Shown: positions 15,319 to 22,766 of the stretch, piece after piece
Layout: the number at the start of each line of letters is the position of its first letter
Numbering within the stretch: position 1 is the stretch's first letter
Assembly: GCA_003221615.1 (NCBI GenBank)
Contig: QHSQ01000084.1
Coordinates: 1 to 32,755 of the forward strand
Direction of reading: 5' to 3'
Source: Candidatus Rokuibacteriota bacterium
Lineage (GTDB): Bacteria > Methylomirabilota > Methylomirabilia > Rokubacteriales > CSP1-6
DNA length: 32,755 nt
Translations under genes and position numbers: made by a program
The notes under the pieces: generated by a model
Told to the model about the DNA's origin: nothing
Databases searched by the model: none
Seen by the model: only the letters and a program-made list of their open reading frames with translations

Positions 15319-17288
15319 GCGCCAGCCGCGGCATGACCCCCGAAGATCTGACGCGAATTCTGTTCGTCACCGAACCCCAGATCTCGCCCGACGGACGACG
15401 CGTCGCCTTCGTCGTCACGTCCTTGTCCGAGGAGCGCGACGAGTATCTCGCCAACATCTGGATCGTCGGCGTCGACGGCGGCACGCCCCGGCAATTCACC
15501 GCGGGGCCACGGCGCGACATCGAGCCGCAATGGTCGCCCGACGGCACGCGGCTCGCATTCCTTTCCGAACGCGCCCCCAAGGACAAGCTCCAGCTCTACG
15601 TGATGCCGGCGGACGGCGGCGAGCCGACGAAGCTGACCGCCCTGGAGCACGGGGTCTCGAGCATCGCGTGGGCGCCGGACGGCACCCGGCTCGTGTTCGT
15701 GTCGCCGGTCGGCGGCCAGAAGGAGCCGGAGAGCGAGGAGGAGAAGCGCAAGTCGCGACCGGCACGCGTCATCACCTCGGTGAAGTATCGGTTCAACGGC
15801 GAGGGGTTCACGTATGATCGGCGCCCGCACGTCTTCGTCGTCCCGCTCGACGGGTCGAGCCCCGTTCAGATCACCGACGGTGACTTCATCGACGCCGATC
15901 CGGTCTGGGCGCCCGACGGCGAATCGATCGTGTTCGCGTCGGCCCGTCACGCCGCGCGCGACGACGACGACGCGAGCGACCTCTGGCGCGTGCCGCCGAA
16001 GGGTGGCGCGCCGCAGCGTCTCACCGCGACCACGGGGCCGGTCATGCTCCCTGCGTTCGCGCGGGACGGGCGTACGATCGCCTTTCTCGCGCGCGCCGGG
16101 CTGAACGCCTACGGCCGCAACGTCCAGCTTTTCACGGTGCCGTCGGACGGCGGCCAGGCCGTCTGCCTCACGTCGGCGCTCGATCGCTCGTGCGGCCCGC
16201 TCCACGCGCGGCCGCTGTGGTCATCGGATGGTCGGTTCATCACGGTCGCCGCCGAGGAGCGCGGTGACGTCGGCCTCTGGCGTGTGGCCGCGACGGGCGG
16301 CTCGGCTCCCGCGCGCGCCGTCGGCGGCGAGCGCGCGGTGAACGGGTTCTCCACATCTGCCGACGGCCGGCTGGTCGCCTTCGCGGCAAGCGGGCCGGTG
16401 GCGCCCGCCGAGGTCTTCGTGTGTCGCCTCGACGGAAGCGACGAGCGCCGGCTCACCGGGTTGAATCGTGGCTGGACCGACTCGGTGGCGCTCTCGGCGC
16501 CCGAGCGGTTCCGGTTCACGCGCGCCGGCTTCGAGCTGGACGTCTGGGTGATGCGCCCGGCCGGCTTCGTCGCCGGCCGGCGCTATCCCACGCTTCTCAA
16601 CATCCACGGCGGCCCGCACGCTCAATACGGCCACAATTTCTTCGACGAGTTCCAGGTGTACGCCGGCGCCGGCTATGCGGTCGTCTACACGAATCCGCGG
16701 GGCAGTCAGGGGTACGGGGAGTCCTTCGCCCAGGCCGTGGTCGGCGATTGGGGCGGGGGCGACTACGCGGACGTGATGGCCGCGCTCGACGAAGCGCTCG
16801 CGCGCCACCCGTTCATCGACCCGGATCGGCTCGGCGTGCTCGGCGGAAGCTACGGCGGATTTCTGACGAGCTGGACCGTCGGGCACACGAAGCGCTTCAA
16901 GGCCGCGTGCTCCGAGCGGGCGGTGAACTGCCAGTACACGATGTTCGGCACGAGCGACATCGGCCATAGCTTCAACGTCGTCGAGCTCGGGGGCCCACTC
17001 CCGTGGGAGGACATGGCGCGCTACATCGAGCGCTCGCCGCTCACGTACGCCAAGGACATCGCGACCCCGCTCCTGATCCTGCACTCCGAGGACGACCTGC
17101 GCTGCCCGATCGAGCAGGCCGAGCAGCTCTTCGTGGCCCTCAAGAAGCTCGGGCGCGAGGTCCGCTTCGTGCGCTTTCCCGGCGAGAACCATGAGATGTC
17201 GCGCTCGGGCAAGCCGCGCCACCGGCTCGAGCGGTTCCGCCACATCCTCGAGTGGTTCTCGACCCACCTCGGGAGGAGCGCCTGCTGA
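15315..17288 (+). CDS. S9 family (acylaminoacyl-/prolyl oligo-) peptidase
   Basis: 657 residues: a WD40/TolB-like beta-propeller (about 15-400, repeated WSPDG/WAPDG signatures) followed by an alpha/beta hydrolase domain (about 425-655). The catalytic triad is complete: Ser512 in GGSYGG, Asp594 in HSEDDLRCP, His626 in GENHEM. It should cleave short peptides, possibly N-acylated ones. No signal peptide is seen, so it is cytoplasmic. The GTG at 15315 overlaps the upstream stop; an in-frame ATG at 15333 is the alternative. The open frame extends further upstream, but only as a shadow of the DinB gene. Confidence 0.92.
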   Translation: MSASRGMTPEDLTRILFVTEPQISPDGRRVAFVVTSLSEERDEYLANIWIVGVDGGTPRQFTAGPRRDIEPQWSPDGTRLAFLSERAPKDKLQLYVMPADGGEPTKLTALEHGVSSIAWAPDGTRLVFVSPVGGQKEPESEEEKRKSRPARVITSVKYRFNGEGFTYDRRPHVFVVPLDGSSPVQITDGDFIDADPVWAPDGESIVFASARHAARDDDDASDLWRVPPKGGAPQRLTATTGPVMLPAFARDGRTIAFLARAGLNAYGRNVQLFTVPSDGGQAVCLTSALDRSCGPLHARPLWSSDGRFITVAAEERGDVGLWRVAATGGSAPARAVGGERAVNGFSTSADGRLVAFAASGPVAPAEVFVCRLDGSDERRLTGLNRGWTDSVALSAPERFRFTRAGFELDVWVMRPAGFVAGRRYPTLLNIHGGPHAQYGHNFFDEFQVYAGAGYAVVYTNPRGSQGYGESFAQAVVGDWGGGDYADVMAALDEALARHPFIDPDRLGVLGGSYGGFLTSWTVGHTKRFKAACSERAVNCQYTMFGTSDIGHSFNVVELGGPLPWEDMARYIERSPLTYAKDIATPLLILHSEDDLRCPIEQAEQLFVALKKLGREVRFVRFPGENHEMSRSGKPRHRLERFRHILEWFSTHLGRSAC

Positions 17289-17304
17289 GGATGTGATAGG
17301 TCGG

Positions 17305-17697
17305 CTACGTCGCCGGCGACTCCACCGCGATCTCGATCCACGCCCGGCGCCGGAGCCGCCCCGTGAGGCGCGAGAAGAGATCGGCCAGCGACGCCTGCCA
17401 GCCGTACTTGGTGCGCAGGGCCGCATGCGCCCGCTCGATCACCTGGGGCTCGGCGACGAGGTGCGCCGTCGCCCCCTGCCAGGGCCCTCGCACGCGGCCG
17501 CGCGAATCCGCGGGCGCGACGCGCGCCCGCGTGGTGTGACGCAGGCGCTTGACCTTGCCGGAGTCGCCCGCCGTGAACACGTAGAGCTTGCCGCCAGACG
17601 CCGCGAACCACACGGGCGTGGCCACTTCGGCGCCGCTCCTGCGGAAGGTCGAGAGACTGATGTAGCGGTGCTGGTCGAGCTCGCTGAGCGCGCTCAC
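17305..17697 (-). CDS. PPOX-class, probably F420-dependent, oxidoreductase
   Basis: 130 residues of the split-barrel flavin/deazaflavin-binding fold. Typical segments are HRYISLSTFRRSGAEVATPVWF, abbreviated as STFRRSGAEVATPVWF, then GKLYVFTAGDSGKVKRLRHT and the region ending FSRLTGRLRRRAWIEI. The pattern GxxxATPVWF...SGKxxRLR is that of the Rv2074/Rv1155-type F420 reductases rather than pyridoxamine phosphate oxidase. If correct, the organism makes F420. It begins with GTG at 17697 and has a weak ribosome binding site. It converges on the peptidase gene and is divergent from the SDR gene at 17799. Confidence 0.8.
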   Translation of the reverse strand: MSALSELDQHRYISLSTFRRSGAEVATPVWFAASGGKLYVFTAGDSGKVKRLRHTTRARVAPADSRGRVRGPWQGATAHLVAEPQVIERAHAALRTKYGWQASLADLFSRLTGRLRRRAWIEIAVESPAT

Positions 17698-17798
17698 GAT
17701 AGGCCCGATTCTACGCTACGGTGGTACCATCCCTTCCTCGATGGACCGGACGCGCCAGTCGCGTTCCGTGATACGACACCGCACCCGGAGGTGGGCTC

Positions 17799-18548
17799 AT
17801 GGGTAAGCTCGAAGGCAAGGTGGCTCTGGTGACCGGTTCGGGTCGCAACATCGGCCGCGCGACGGTCCTGAAGCTCGCGACCGAAGGCGCGCACGTGGTC
17901 GTCAACTCCCGGACGAACCAGGCCGAGGCCGAAGCCGTCGCGCGCGAAGCCCAGGCCCGCGGGGTCAAGGCGATCGCCGTCGTGGCCGACGTCGCCCGGA
18001 AGGATCAGGTCGACGCGATGGTCGCGAAGGCGATGTCCGAGTTCGGCCGGATCGACATCCTCGTCAACAACGCGGCGATCCGGCCTCACAAGCCCTTCAC
18101 GGAGCTGACGGTGCAAGACTGGGAGGCGGTCCGGGGCGTCGTGCTGGACGGCGCGATCTATTGCACGCGCGCGGTCATCGAGTCGATGGTCAAGAACAAG
18201 TACGGACGGATCGTCTTCTTCACCGGCGAGGGGGCTTTCATGGGCGGCTCCGGCCGCGCCGCCGTCTCGGCCGCGAAGATGGGCCTGGTTGGTTTGGCCC
18301 GAGGGCTGGCGTCGGAGTTCGCCGCCCAGAACATCCGGGTCAACGTCGTGTCGCCCGGAAGCATCGACACCTCGCGCGCCAACCCCGAGTGGTATCAAGG
18401 GCGCACGCCGAACGCCGGCGGAATTCCGCTCGGACGTCAGGGGTCGGTCGACGAGATCGCGGCCACCTGCCTCTTCCTGGTCACCGACGACGGCGGCTTC
18501 ATCACCGGGCAGACCATTCACGCGAACGGGGGCGTCGCCTACTACTGA
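17799..18548 (+). CDS. SDR-family oxidoreductase lacking the catalytic Tyr
   Basis: 249 residues of the classical short-chain dehydrogenase length. The Rossmann motif TGSGRNIG (about 12-19), NNAAI (about 89-93) and the late VVSPGSIDT are intact, so NAD(P) binding is expected. The catalytic YxxxK reads VSAAK: Val156 replaces Tyr while Lys160 is kept. The preceding Ser region reads TGEGAF instead of SSxxG. An ordinary alcohol/ketone redox reaction is therefore doubtful. GGAGGTG precedes ATG 17799. The nearest relatives by pattern are FabG-like 3-oxoacyl reductases. It lies at the edge of the cassette array. Confidence 0.85.
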   Translation: MGKLEGKVALVTGSGRNIGRATVLKLATEGAHVVVNSRTNQAEAEAVAREAQARGVKAIAVVADVARKDQVDAMVAKAMSEFGRIDILVNNAAIRPHKPFTELTVQDWEAVRGVVLDGAIYCTRAVIESMVKNKYGRIVFFTGEGAFMGGSGRAAVSAAKMGLVGLARGLASEFAAQNIRVNVVSPGSIDTSRANPEWYQGRTPNAGGIPLGRQGSVDEIAATCLFLVTDDGGFITGQTIHANGGVAYY

Positions 18549-18583
18549 TCGTCTTTGTCCAAACCGCCAGCTTCTCCCGCCAC

Positions 18584-18650
18584 GCCTTACCTCCGGCGTC
18601 AGGACCGCCGACTGCCGCTCATGCGTGCCTAGAACGCCAGGTTGTTGGGC
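18584..18650 (-). other. attC-like site 1 (after the kinase remnant)
   Basis: In gene orientation it starts with GCCCAAC (complement at 18644-18650), a perfect match to the RYYYAAC box, 9 nt after the kinase stop. It ends with GTAAGGC (complement at 18584-18590), one base from the GTTRRRY core. CTGGCGT near the 5' side can pair with ACGCCGG near the 3' side. The core mismatch makes this the least certain of the four sites. Confidence 0.4.
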
Positions 18651-18659
18651 GCCGCCTCA

Positions 18660-19072
18660 TCACGGACTCAGACGCTCTTGCTTCACCACCTCCAAGAACG
18701 CCGTCATTCCGGCTGGTGACCGTAGGTGGTGAACCCGTTTCGCAGCCGCCGCATCAGCGACGAGCTGCCTATACCGAGGTGTCAGGCGGCGGTGGCATAG
18801 CCAGAGGACGCGATAGCTATTCATGGTGCTGCTCCACATGGGACTTTTTTCTGGCCAGCCCTCCGGATCCACGAAAAGGCCCTGAAAGAGGCGTCTCGGC
18901 TCAGTAGCTCTTTGTGCGCCTTCAAGTACTCAGCATGCGGGACTTCGCCTCCGCCGGGCTTGTACTGGATCGTGTCCAGGGGATACAGCGGAAGCCGAGT
19001 CACCTCCGCCAGCTGCCTGGCCAGCGTCGATTTACCGCCCCCAGCATTCCCGAAGACGGCGACCTTTCTCAT
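18660..19072 (-). pseudogene. P-loop adenylate-kinase-like (FlaR/topology-modulation type) protein with internal deletion
   Basis: The N-terminal piece starts MRKVAVFGNAGGGKSTLARQ, a Walker A motif, and continues PLYPLDTIQYKPGGGEVPH to about 18890. The C-terminal piece, in another frame, starts GLFVDPEGWPEKSPMWSST and ends in LVADAAAAKRVHHLRSP plus about 15 residues. Members of this kinase-like family run continuously through both parts with roughly 55 further residues between, so an internal deletion with frame change is inferred at about 18880-18890. ATG 19072 follows the PPOX gene by about 75 nt without a clear attC between them. Function in the family: a putative nucleotide or nucleic-acid-related kinase. 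Confidence 0.75.
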
Positions 19073-19147
19073 ACGACAGGTTCCGTTATCACGAGCGCCC
19101 ATTGGTTCTTTGTCTCGGCTTTCTGGGCAGCGCGTCCAGCACTGAGG

Positions 19148-19630
19148 TCAGCTCGATGTGCGCGAAGCTTCCGCCGCGCGCCATTTCTTCTGTACCGAGC
19201 GCATCTGCGGAGTCAGCACGTGCTCCCATCGCGTGTGCATGACGCGATCGATCCAGAGCTCGAATGCGGTCTCGGAAGCGTCGGCCATATGTGCGGCGCC
19301 TCGAAGTATGTCGGCGCGGGCTGTCGAATCGTCGACGAGCATGGCTCTACCTGCGATGAAGAACTCGTCGCTTCCAGCCTTCGGCTGGGGGAAGCTCTGA
19401 AGAGCGTAGCGGCCGTCTCGTAGCAGATCTGTCCGCTTGGGAGAGACTGGCGTGATGAGCACAAAGAGACGGCCGTCAGATAGAACGGGACACACCGGAT
19501 GCAGGCGCGGCGCACCGTCTCTTCGCACGGTGGCGAAAAAGGCGAGCCCGACTTTGAACTGGAACAGTAACGAGCGCCCTGTTTCGGCCAAATCGGGCTC
19601 GGCCGCGGCGAACTCCTTCCAGGTCACCAT
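19148..19630 (-). CDS. Pyridoxamine 5'-phosphate oxidase-like (PPOX) family protein
   Basis: 160 residues of the split-barrel flavin-binding fold. FFATVRRDGAPRLHPVCPVL and FVLITPVSPKRTDLLRDGRY are the usual strand and phosphate-binding segments, and the C-terminal HTRWEHVLTPQMRSV segment is typical of the small uncharacterised PPOX branch. The substrate and cofactor (FMN, F420 or haem) are not determined. AGGTGATC directly before ATG 19630 is a good ribosome binding site. It is a probable cassette gene: an attC-like hairpin at 19643-19696 lies just upstream of its start. Confidence 0.8.
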   Translation of the reverse strand: MVTWKEFAAAEPDLAETGRSLLFQFKVGLAFFATVRRDGAPRLHPVCPVLSDGRLFVLITPVSPKRTDLLRDGRYALQSFPQPKAGSDEFFIAGRAMLVDDSTARADILRGAAHMADASETAFELWIDRVMHTRWEHVLTPQMRSVQKKWRAAEASRTSS

Positions 19631-19642
19631 GGATCACCTCAT

Positions 19643-19696
19643 GCGGAACGGTCATGGCGAGCGGCCGACCACTTTGGGCCGGTCCGCTCCTTAGGC
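19643..19696 (-). other. attC-like site 2 (between methyltransferase and PPOX genes)
   Basis: In gene orientation the hairpin arm GAGCGG, an unpaired A, then CCGGCC pairs with GGTCGG/CCGCTC across a short loop. The result is a 12-bp stem broken only by the single unpaired A and one G-T pair. The flanking boxes GCCTAAG (complement 19690-19696) and GTTCCGC are degenerate. The arm GAGCGG plus unpaired A is shared with site 4. It ends 13 nt before the PPOX ATG. Confidence 0.5.
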
Positions 19697-19721
19697 TGTG
19701 CAAACGCAAGTGAGGCCACAC

Positions 19722-20474
19722 CTACCGAGTGCCGACGAGCACAGGTTGGAAGAGGCAGCCGTCAATACGGCGCACGTTCTTGAACCCGACGCTCTCCATG
19801 AGGGCGGCAAAGCGAGATACCGAGACCGCAAGATAACTGGTCTGTGGAGTCCGCAGCACGACCTCATCGGTGCCGTCCTTCGCGGCGAGCTCGAAGGCCA
19901 GGTCATAGACCTCCCCCCGCCAGCTCCAGACCTGCCGGAGGCGGCAGGCGCGGCCCTCCCAGACCCGGTCGCCGTAGTCCTTCGTCTCTTCGGTGCCATG
20001 CGCCGGTGGCGGCGCATAGTCGCGCAGGGAGATCACGCAGCCGCCCTCCGGACGAAGGCACCGGAGACACTCCTTCAGCGCGATTCGAATCTCGTCCTCG
20101 GAAAGGAGGTGAGGCAGCGAGTTGTCGCAGGCAAGGACAGCATCGGCCGATGCTGAGCGCGCTGCGACGGCGCGGACGTCGGCCACGAAGCAGCGCAGTG
20201 TCAGGCCTCGTCGCGCCGCCTCAGCGGTTGCCCGATGGACGGAGGCCCGCGAAATGTCAGAGCCAAACACTTCGTAGCCGCGCGCCGCGAGACCTAGAGC
20301 TTGGGTCCCGATGCCAACTGTCACATCAAGCAGGCGACGAACGCCCGTTCCCCATTCGGTTGTCAGAAGTGACCTCAACGCTTCGCCCTGCCGCGCGATG
20401 CTTGTCTCCCAGTCCTGGTACACCAAGTGGTACCAGGGAGCGAGTGCGTCGTAGAAGTCGATGACGGACAACAC
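19722..20474 (-). CDS. Class I SAM-dependent methyltransferase
   Basis: 250 residues. The SAM-binding motif I is LLDVTVGIGTQALGLA, followed by the acidic end of strand 2 (YEVFGSDIS), motif II-like FVADVRA, and ADAVLACDNSLPHLL near the active site. The early FYDALAPWYHLVYQDWE segment is common in small-molecule methyltransferases. Acceptor unknown. It starts with GTG 20474 only 14 nt after a perfect GTTAGGC core, the position expected for a cassette gene, and is followed by attC-like site 2. Confidence 0.85.
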   Translation of the reverse strand: MLSVIDFYDALAPWYHLVYQDWETSIARQGEALRSLLTTEWGTGVRRLLDVTVGIGTQALGLAARGYEVFGSDISRASVHRATAEAARRGLTLRCFVADVRAVAARSASADAVLACDNSLPHLLSEDEIRIALKECLRCLRPEGGCVISLRDYAPPPAHGTEETKDYGDRVWEGRACRLRQVWSWRGEVYDLAFELAAKDGTDEVVLRTPQTSYLAVSVSRFAALMESVGFKNVRRIDGCLFQPVLVGTR

Positions 20475-20488
20475 CTGCCCCCGTGTTG

Positions 20489-20540
20489 GCCTAACGTCAG
20501 CGGCGCGCGTCGGCGCGCCGGCTGCATGCTGGAGCTAGGA
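20489..20540 (-). other. attC-like site 3 (between GNAT remnant and methyltransferase)
   Basis: In gene orientation the site begins near TCCTAGC (complement 20534-20540) and ends in a perfect GTTAGGC (complement 20489-20495). Between them CAGC, an unpaired C and GGCGCG pair with CGCGCC and GCTG around a six-base loop, giving ten consecutive pairs interrupted only by the one bulged base. The 9-nt spacing from the first box to the stem equals that of site 4. Confidence 0.6.
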
Positions 20541-20873
20541 CTCGACTGCCATACCCTTTACGCCTTGCGCTCGGAGGAACATCGTAGCCGATGTGACCAC
20601 CCTGGATCTCGAGAGCCGGTGTGAGCTTGGGCCGCAGTCGAGACACCCCGACGAGACGGACGTGATCTTCGATCATCCAGAAATAGCTCATCGCTACCCA
20701 TCCCGGCCGAAGGCCAATGCCCACCGCCATCTCGCGTAGGAAGCGGAGATAGGCCGGGAAATTGTCGAGACCAGCCTGGTATTTGAGCAGCCGTGGCGAG
20801 CGCATGCGAGCCCAGTGATCTGCTCGCACGTGATGTCAGGCCGGAGATCGGATACTACAAGCTCCGACTTCAT
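20497..20873 (-). pseudogene. GNAT acetyltransferase remnant
   Basis: The start MKSELVVSDLRPDI follows directly on the cyclase stop (TAAGAATG arrangement, 2 nt apart). The frame then shifts near 20830 to one that reads AGLDNFPAYLRFLREMA, VGVSRLRPKLTPALE and the acetyl-CoA loop GGHIGYDVPPSARRKGYG. After that loop the C-terminal third of a GNAT domain is missing and the frame ends inside attC-like site 3. The gene is thus frame-shifted and 3'-deleted. Family role: acetyl transfer from acetyl-CoA to an amine, possibly an antibiotic or small molecule, now presumably lost. Confidence 0.7.
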
Positions 20874-20875
20874 TC

Positions 20876-21973
20876 TTAGCGCGGAGAAGTCCCGAACCCC
20901 GCCACGTCGGGAGTAAAGAGCCGCCACTCGCCCGGGAGTCCCTTGAAGATATGCGTCCCCCGATCCGTGAAGGTGATGCCAGAGCCGGCCATCAGATCTT
21001 TCACGGTGTTGGACACGAGGATCTCGCCGGGCTGGGCTGCCCCCAAGACACGCGAGCCAGTATTTACCGTGATGCCGCTGATAGTCCCGTCGTCATACTC
21101 GACCTCACCGGCGTGTATGCCGACCCTCACCGGCATCTCAAGTCCCTGCACGGCATCGCGGATCGCATACCCGCAGCGGATGGCGGTGGCGGCACCGTCG
21201 AAGACGGCGAAGATCTCGTCAGCAATCACATTTATCTCGTCCCCACCGTGACGGGCAAGCTCCTGGCGGACGAGCGCGGTGTACTGCGCTCGCATCTCGC
21301 GCCAGCGGCGGTCGCCTAGCGCGACGAGCCGGGCAGTCGCGCCAGGGATGTCGACGAAGAGCACCGTCGTCAGCACCCGCCCCGGCGGGAGGCCAGGGCG
21401 TGCGCGCCCGCGGGTATCCAGCGACTGAAGGGGTGGGAAGTCGGCCGGCAAGTCGGGGATGATGAGTTGGAAGATGCGTTCGGGACGGGGGAGACCCTTG
21501 AGGCGATGCGCGCCGAGGTCCCGCAGGCTCAGACCGCCGATGAGGGCGTCTTCGATCAACGCGGCGGTCGACTTGGACAGCAGCACCTGCCCGCCGTGGC
21601 CGGCCTCCTTGATGCGCGCGCCGCGGATGACGTCCAACCCCGTGTACCCTTCCGCCGTCCTGATCGGTTCCCCCGTGTGGACGCCGATGCGCACCCGCAC
21701 GGCGCCGCCCTCCGGCCAGGCCTCGGCCGCGAGAGCGCGCTGGATCGCCACCGCTGCGGCAATCGCCTGCGTGGCGCGCGCGAACACCACGAAGAACGAG
21801 TCACCCTGGGTATCAACCTCGTAGCCCTCGCGCGCGGCAACCGCGGCCCGCAACAAGGTTCGGTGGATGGCCAGCACCTCGGGATATCGGTCTCCGAGGT
21901 GCACCGTCAGGGGGGTGCTCTCCTCCACGTCGGTGTGCAGCACCGTGAGGGTACCGCCGGGTAGCTCAGGCAT
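20876..21973 (-). CDS. Protein with two adenylate/guanylate cyclase (class III) domains
   Basis: 365 residues with two cyclase homology domains. Domain 1 (about 6-165) has TVLHTDVEEST with D15 in the metal position and YEVDTQGDSFFVVF. Domain 2 (about 198-355) has TTVLFVDIPGAT and EINVIADEIFAVF, where the usual GD is AD. A tandem in one chain can form an intramolecular pseudo-heterodimer as in eukaryotic cyclases. It has no membrane segment or other sensor. Activity is uncertain because the paired substrate-specifying residues were not resolved. ATG 21973 lies 32 nt after the GTTAGGC core of attC-like site 4. The GNAT remnant starts 2 nt after its stop, so both would lie in one cassette. Confidence 0.8.
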   Translation of the reverse strand: MPELPGGTLTVLHTDVEESTPLTVHLGDRYPEVLAIHRTLLRAAVAAREGYEVDTQGDSFFVVFARATQAIAAAVAIQRALAAEAWPEGGAVRVRIGVHTGEPIRTAEGYTGLDVIRGARIKEAGHGGQVLLSKSTAALIEDALIGGLSLRDLGAHRLKGLPRPERIFQLIIPDLPADFPPLQSLDTRGRARPGLPPGRVLTTVLFVDIPGATARLVALGDRRWREMRAQYTALVRQELARHGGDEINVIADEIFAVFDGAATAIRCGYAIRDAVQGLEMPVRVGIHAGEVEYDDGTISGITVNTGSRVLGAAQPGEILVSNTVKDLMAGSGITFTDRGTHIFKGLPGEWRLFTPDVAGFGTSPR

Positions 21974-22005
21974 CGACCGGCTTCACTTCTCTCAAGGACT
22001 CCGAG

Positions 22006-22062
22006 GCCTAACGCCGCGGTGAGCGGCGCGCGAAGCGCGTCCGCTCGAGCGCGAGGTTATCC
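22006..22062 (-). other. attC-like site 4 (after the histidine phosphatase gene), best preserved
   Basis: In gene orientation it starts with GGATAAC (complement 22056-22062), four bases after the stop codon, and ends with a perfect GTTAGGC (complement 22006-22012), 57 nt in all. The centre folds as GAGCGG, an unpaired A and CGCGC, pairing with GCGCG/CCGCTC round a TTC loop: eleven pairs with one extrahelical base. A further GCG/CGC pairing lies outside it. Box order, length, bulge and position fit an integron attC. Confidence 0.7.
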
Positions 22063-22066
22063 ATCC

Positions 22067-22669
22067 TTATTCGGGTGCCGCGATCAGGCCCACGAGATCG
22101 GCACCCGCCGCGCTTCCGGACCCCGGCTTGAGCACCACAGTCTCGCCCTGGATCGGCAGGAACCCGAGCAGCGCCCGAACGGTGAAGGCGTGAGTCACGA
22201 GCACGAGCGTGCCCGGCCCGCGCCAAGCGGCCACTATATCCTTCAACTCGCGGAGCCGCACAGAGACACTTGGGTCCCTGTCCGGGACCAGGGCCCACGA
22301 AGTCTCAACAGGACCGACAGCCATCAGGCGGGCCGTTTCCAGGCAGCGGCACCAAGGCGAGGACAGAATCCGGTCCACGCGGACGCCGTGGTCGCGGAAA
22401 GCCTCGCCAAGCGCCCTGGCTTCTCTGCGCCCTTGTTCGTCTAAGTTCCGTTGCGTCTTGCAGTCGTCGATCTTGAAGCCGGGTGGATCACCACCGTAGC
22501 CGGGCGGCGCGTTGCCATGGCGAATCAGTGCTACATGGCCTCCCTTGACGAGCGCGGCCCAGGCGTCGTTGGAATCGGCGGCGGCCAAGCCCGGCGTGAT
22601 GCTTAGCGAAATGGCAAGAACGCAGGGAGCTACGCGACCGAGCTGACACAGAATATGCGACTCAATCAC
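22067..22669 (-). CDS. Secreted histidine phosphatase (phosphoglycerate-mutase-like) family protein
   Basis: 200 residues. Residues 1-31 are a signal peptide (hydrophobic core CVLAISLSITPGLAAA). The phosphatase motif VALIRHGNAP carries the nucleophilic His in RHG, and the partner His is in VLVTHAFTVRALLGF. It should remove phosphate from a periplasmic substrate; SixA and Ais/AfrS-type members act on proteins or lipid A. GTG 22669 is preceded by GGAGGAGG. Its 3' end is 4 nt from attC-like site 4, which makes it the first recognisable cassette gene. Upstream, towards the HIT gene, only a weak GAGCGGACG arm is seen. Confidence 0.8.
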   Translation of the reverse strand: MIESHILCQLGRVAPCVLAISLSITPGLAAADSNDAWAALVKGGHVALIRHGNAPPGYGGDPPGFKIDDCKTQRNLDEQGRREARALGEAFRDHGVRVDRILSSPWCRCLETARLMAVGPVETSWALVPDRDPSVSVRLRELKDIVAAWRGPGTLVLVTHAFTVRALLGFLPIQGETVVLKPGSGSAAGADLVGLIAAPE

Positions 22670-22766
22670 GACATCCTCCTCCGGACCGCGGTGCGTCCGC
22701 TCCCAGCGTTCGATCGGCCAAGGCAGGGGCTCGAGGCGAGTGCGCTGAAGGTGATTTGCCGATCGC

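Larger units (their letters stand above)
18584..22062. mobile_element. Integron cassette array without integrase (CALIN), inferred
   Basis: Five small unrelated minus-strand genes or remnants (kinase, PPOX, methyltransferase, GNAT, cyclase), with a histidine phosphatase just beyond, are separated by 52-67-nt imperfect hairpins with attC traits. In gene orientation each hairpin sits after the preceding gene, and two end in a perfect GTTAGGC core (complement at 22006-22012 and 20489-20495). The next start codon follows within 32 and 14 nt, as in gene cassettes. Three hairpins form near-perfect stems with one unpaired base. No integrase or attI is in the window, so the CALIN label fits. A search with an attC covariance model would decide. 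Confidence 0.6.

Noticed and set aside
19073-19147. An attC site between the PPOX and kinase genes
   Set aside because: No GTTRRRY/RYYYAAC pair or stem could be found; the two genes may share one cassette or the site has decayed.
22200-22320. A hairpin with GGGTCCC/GGGACC arms inside the histidine phosphatase gene
   Set aside because: It lies within codons of a sound gene and has no attC boxes or terminator context.
22670-22766. A fifth attC site between the HIT and histidine phosphatase genes
   Set aside because: A GAGCGGACG arm resembles sites 2 and 4, but no matching CCGCTC arm or GTT core follows.
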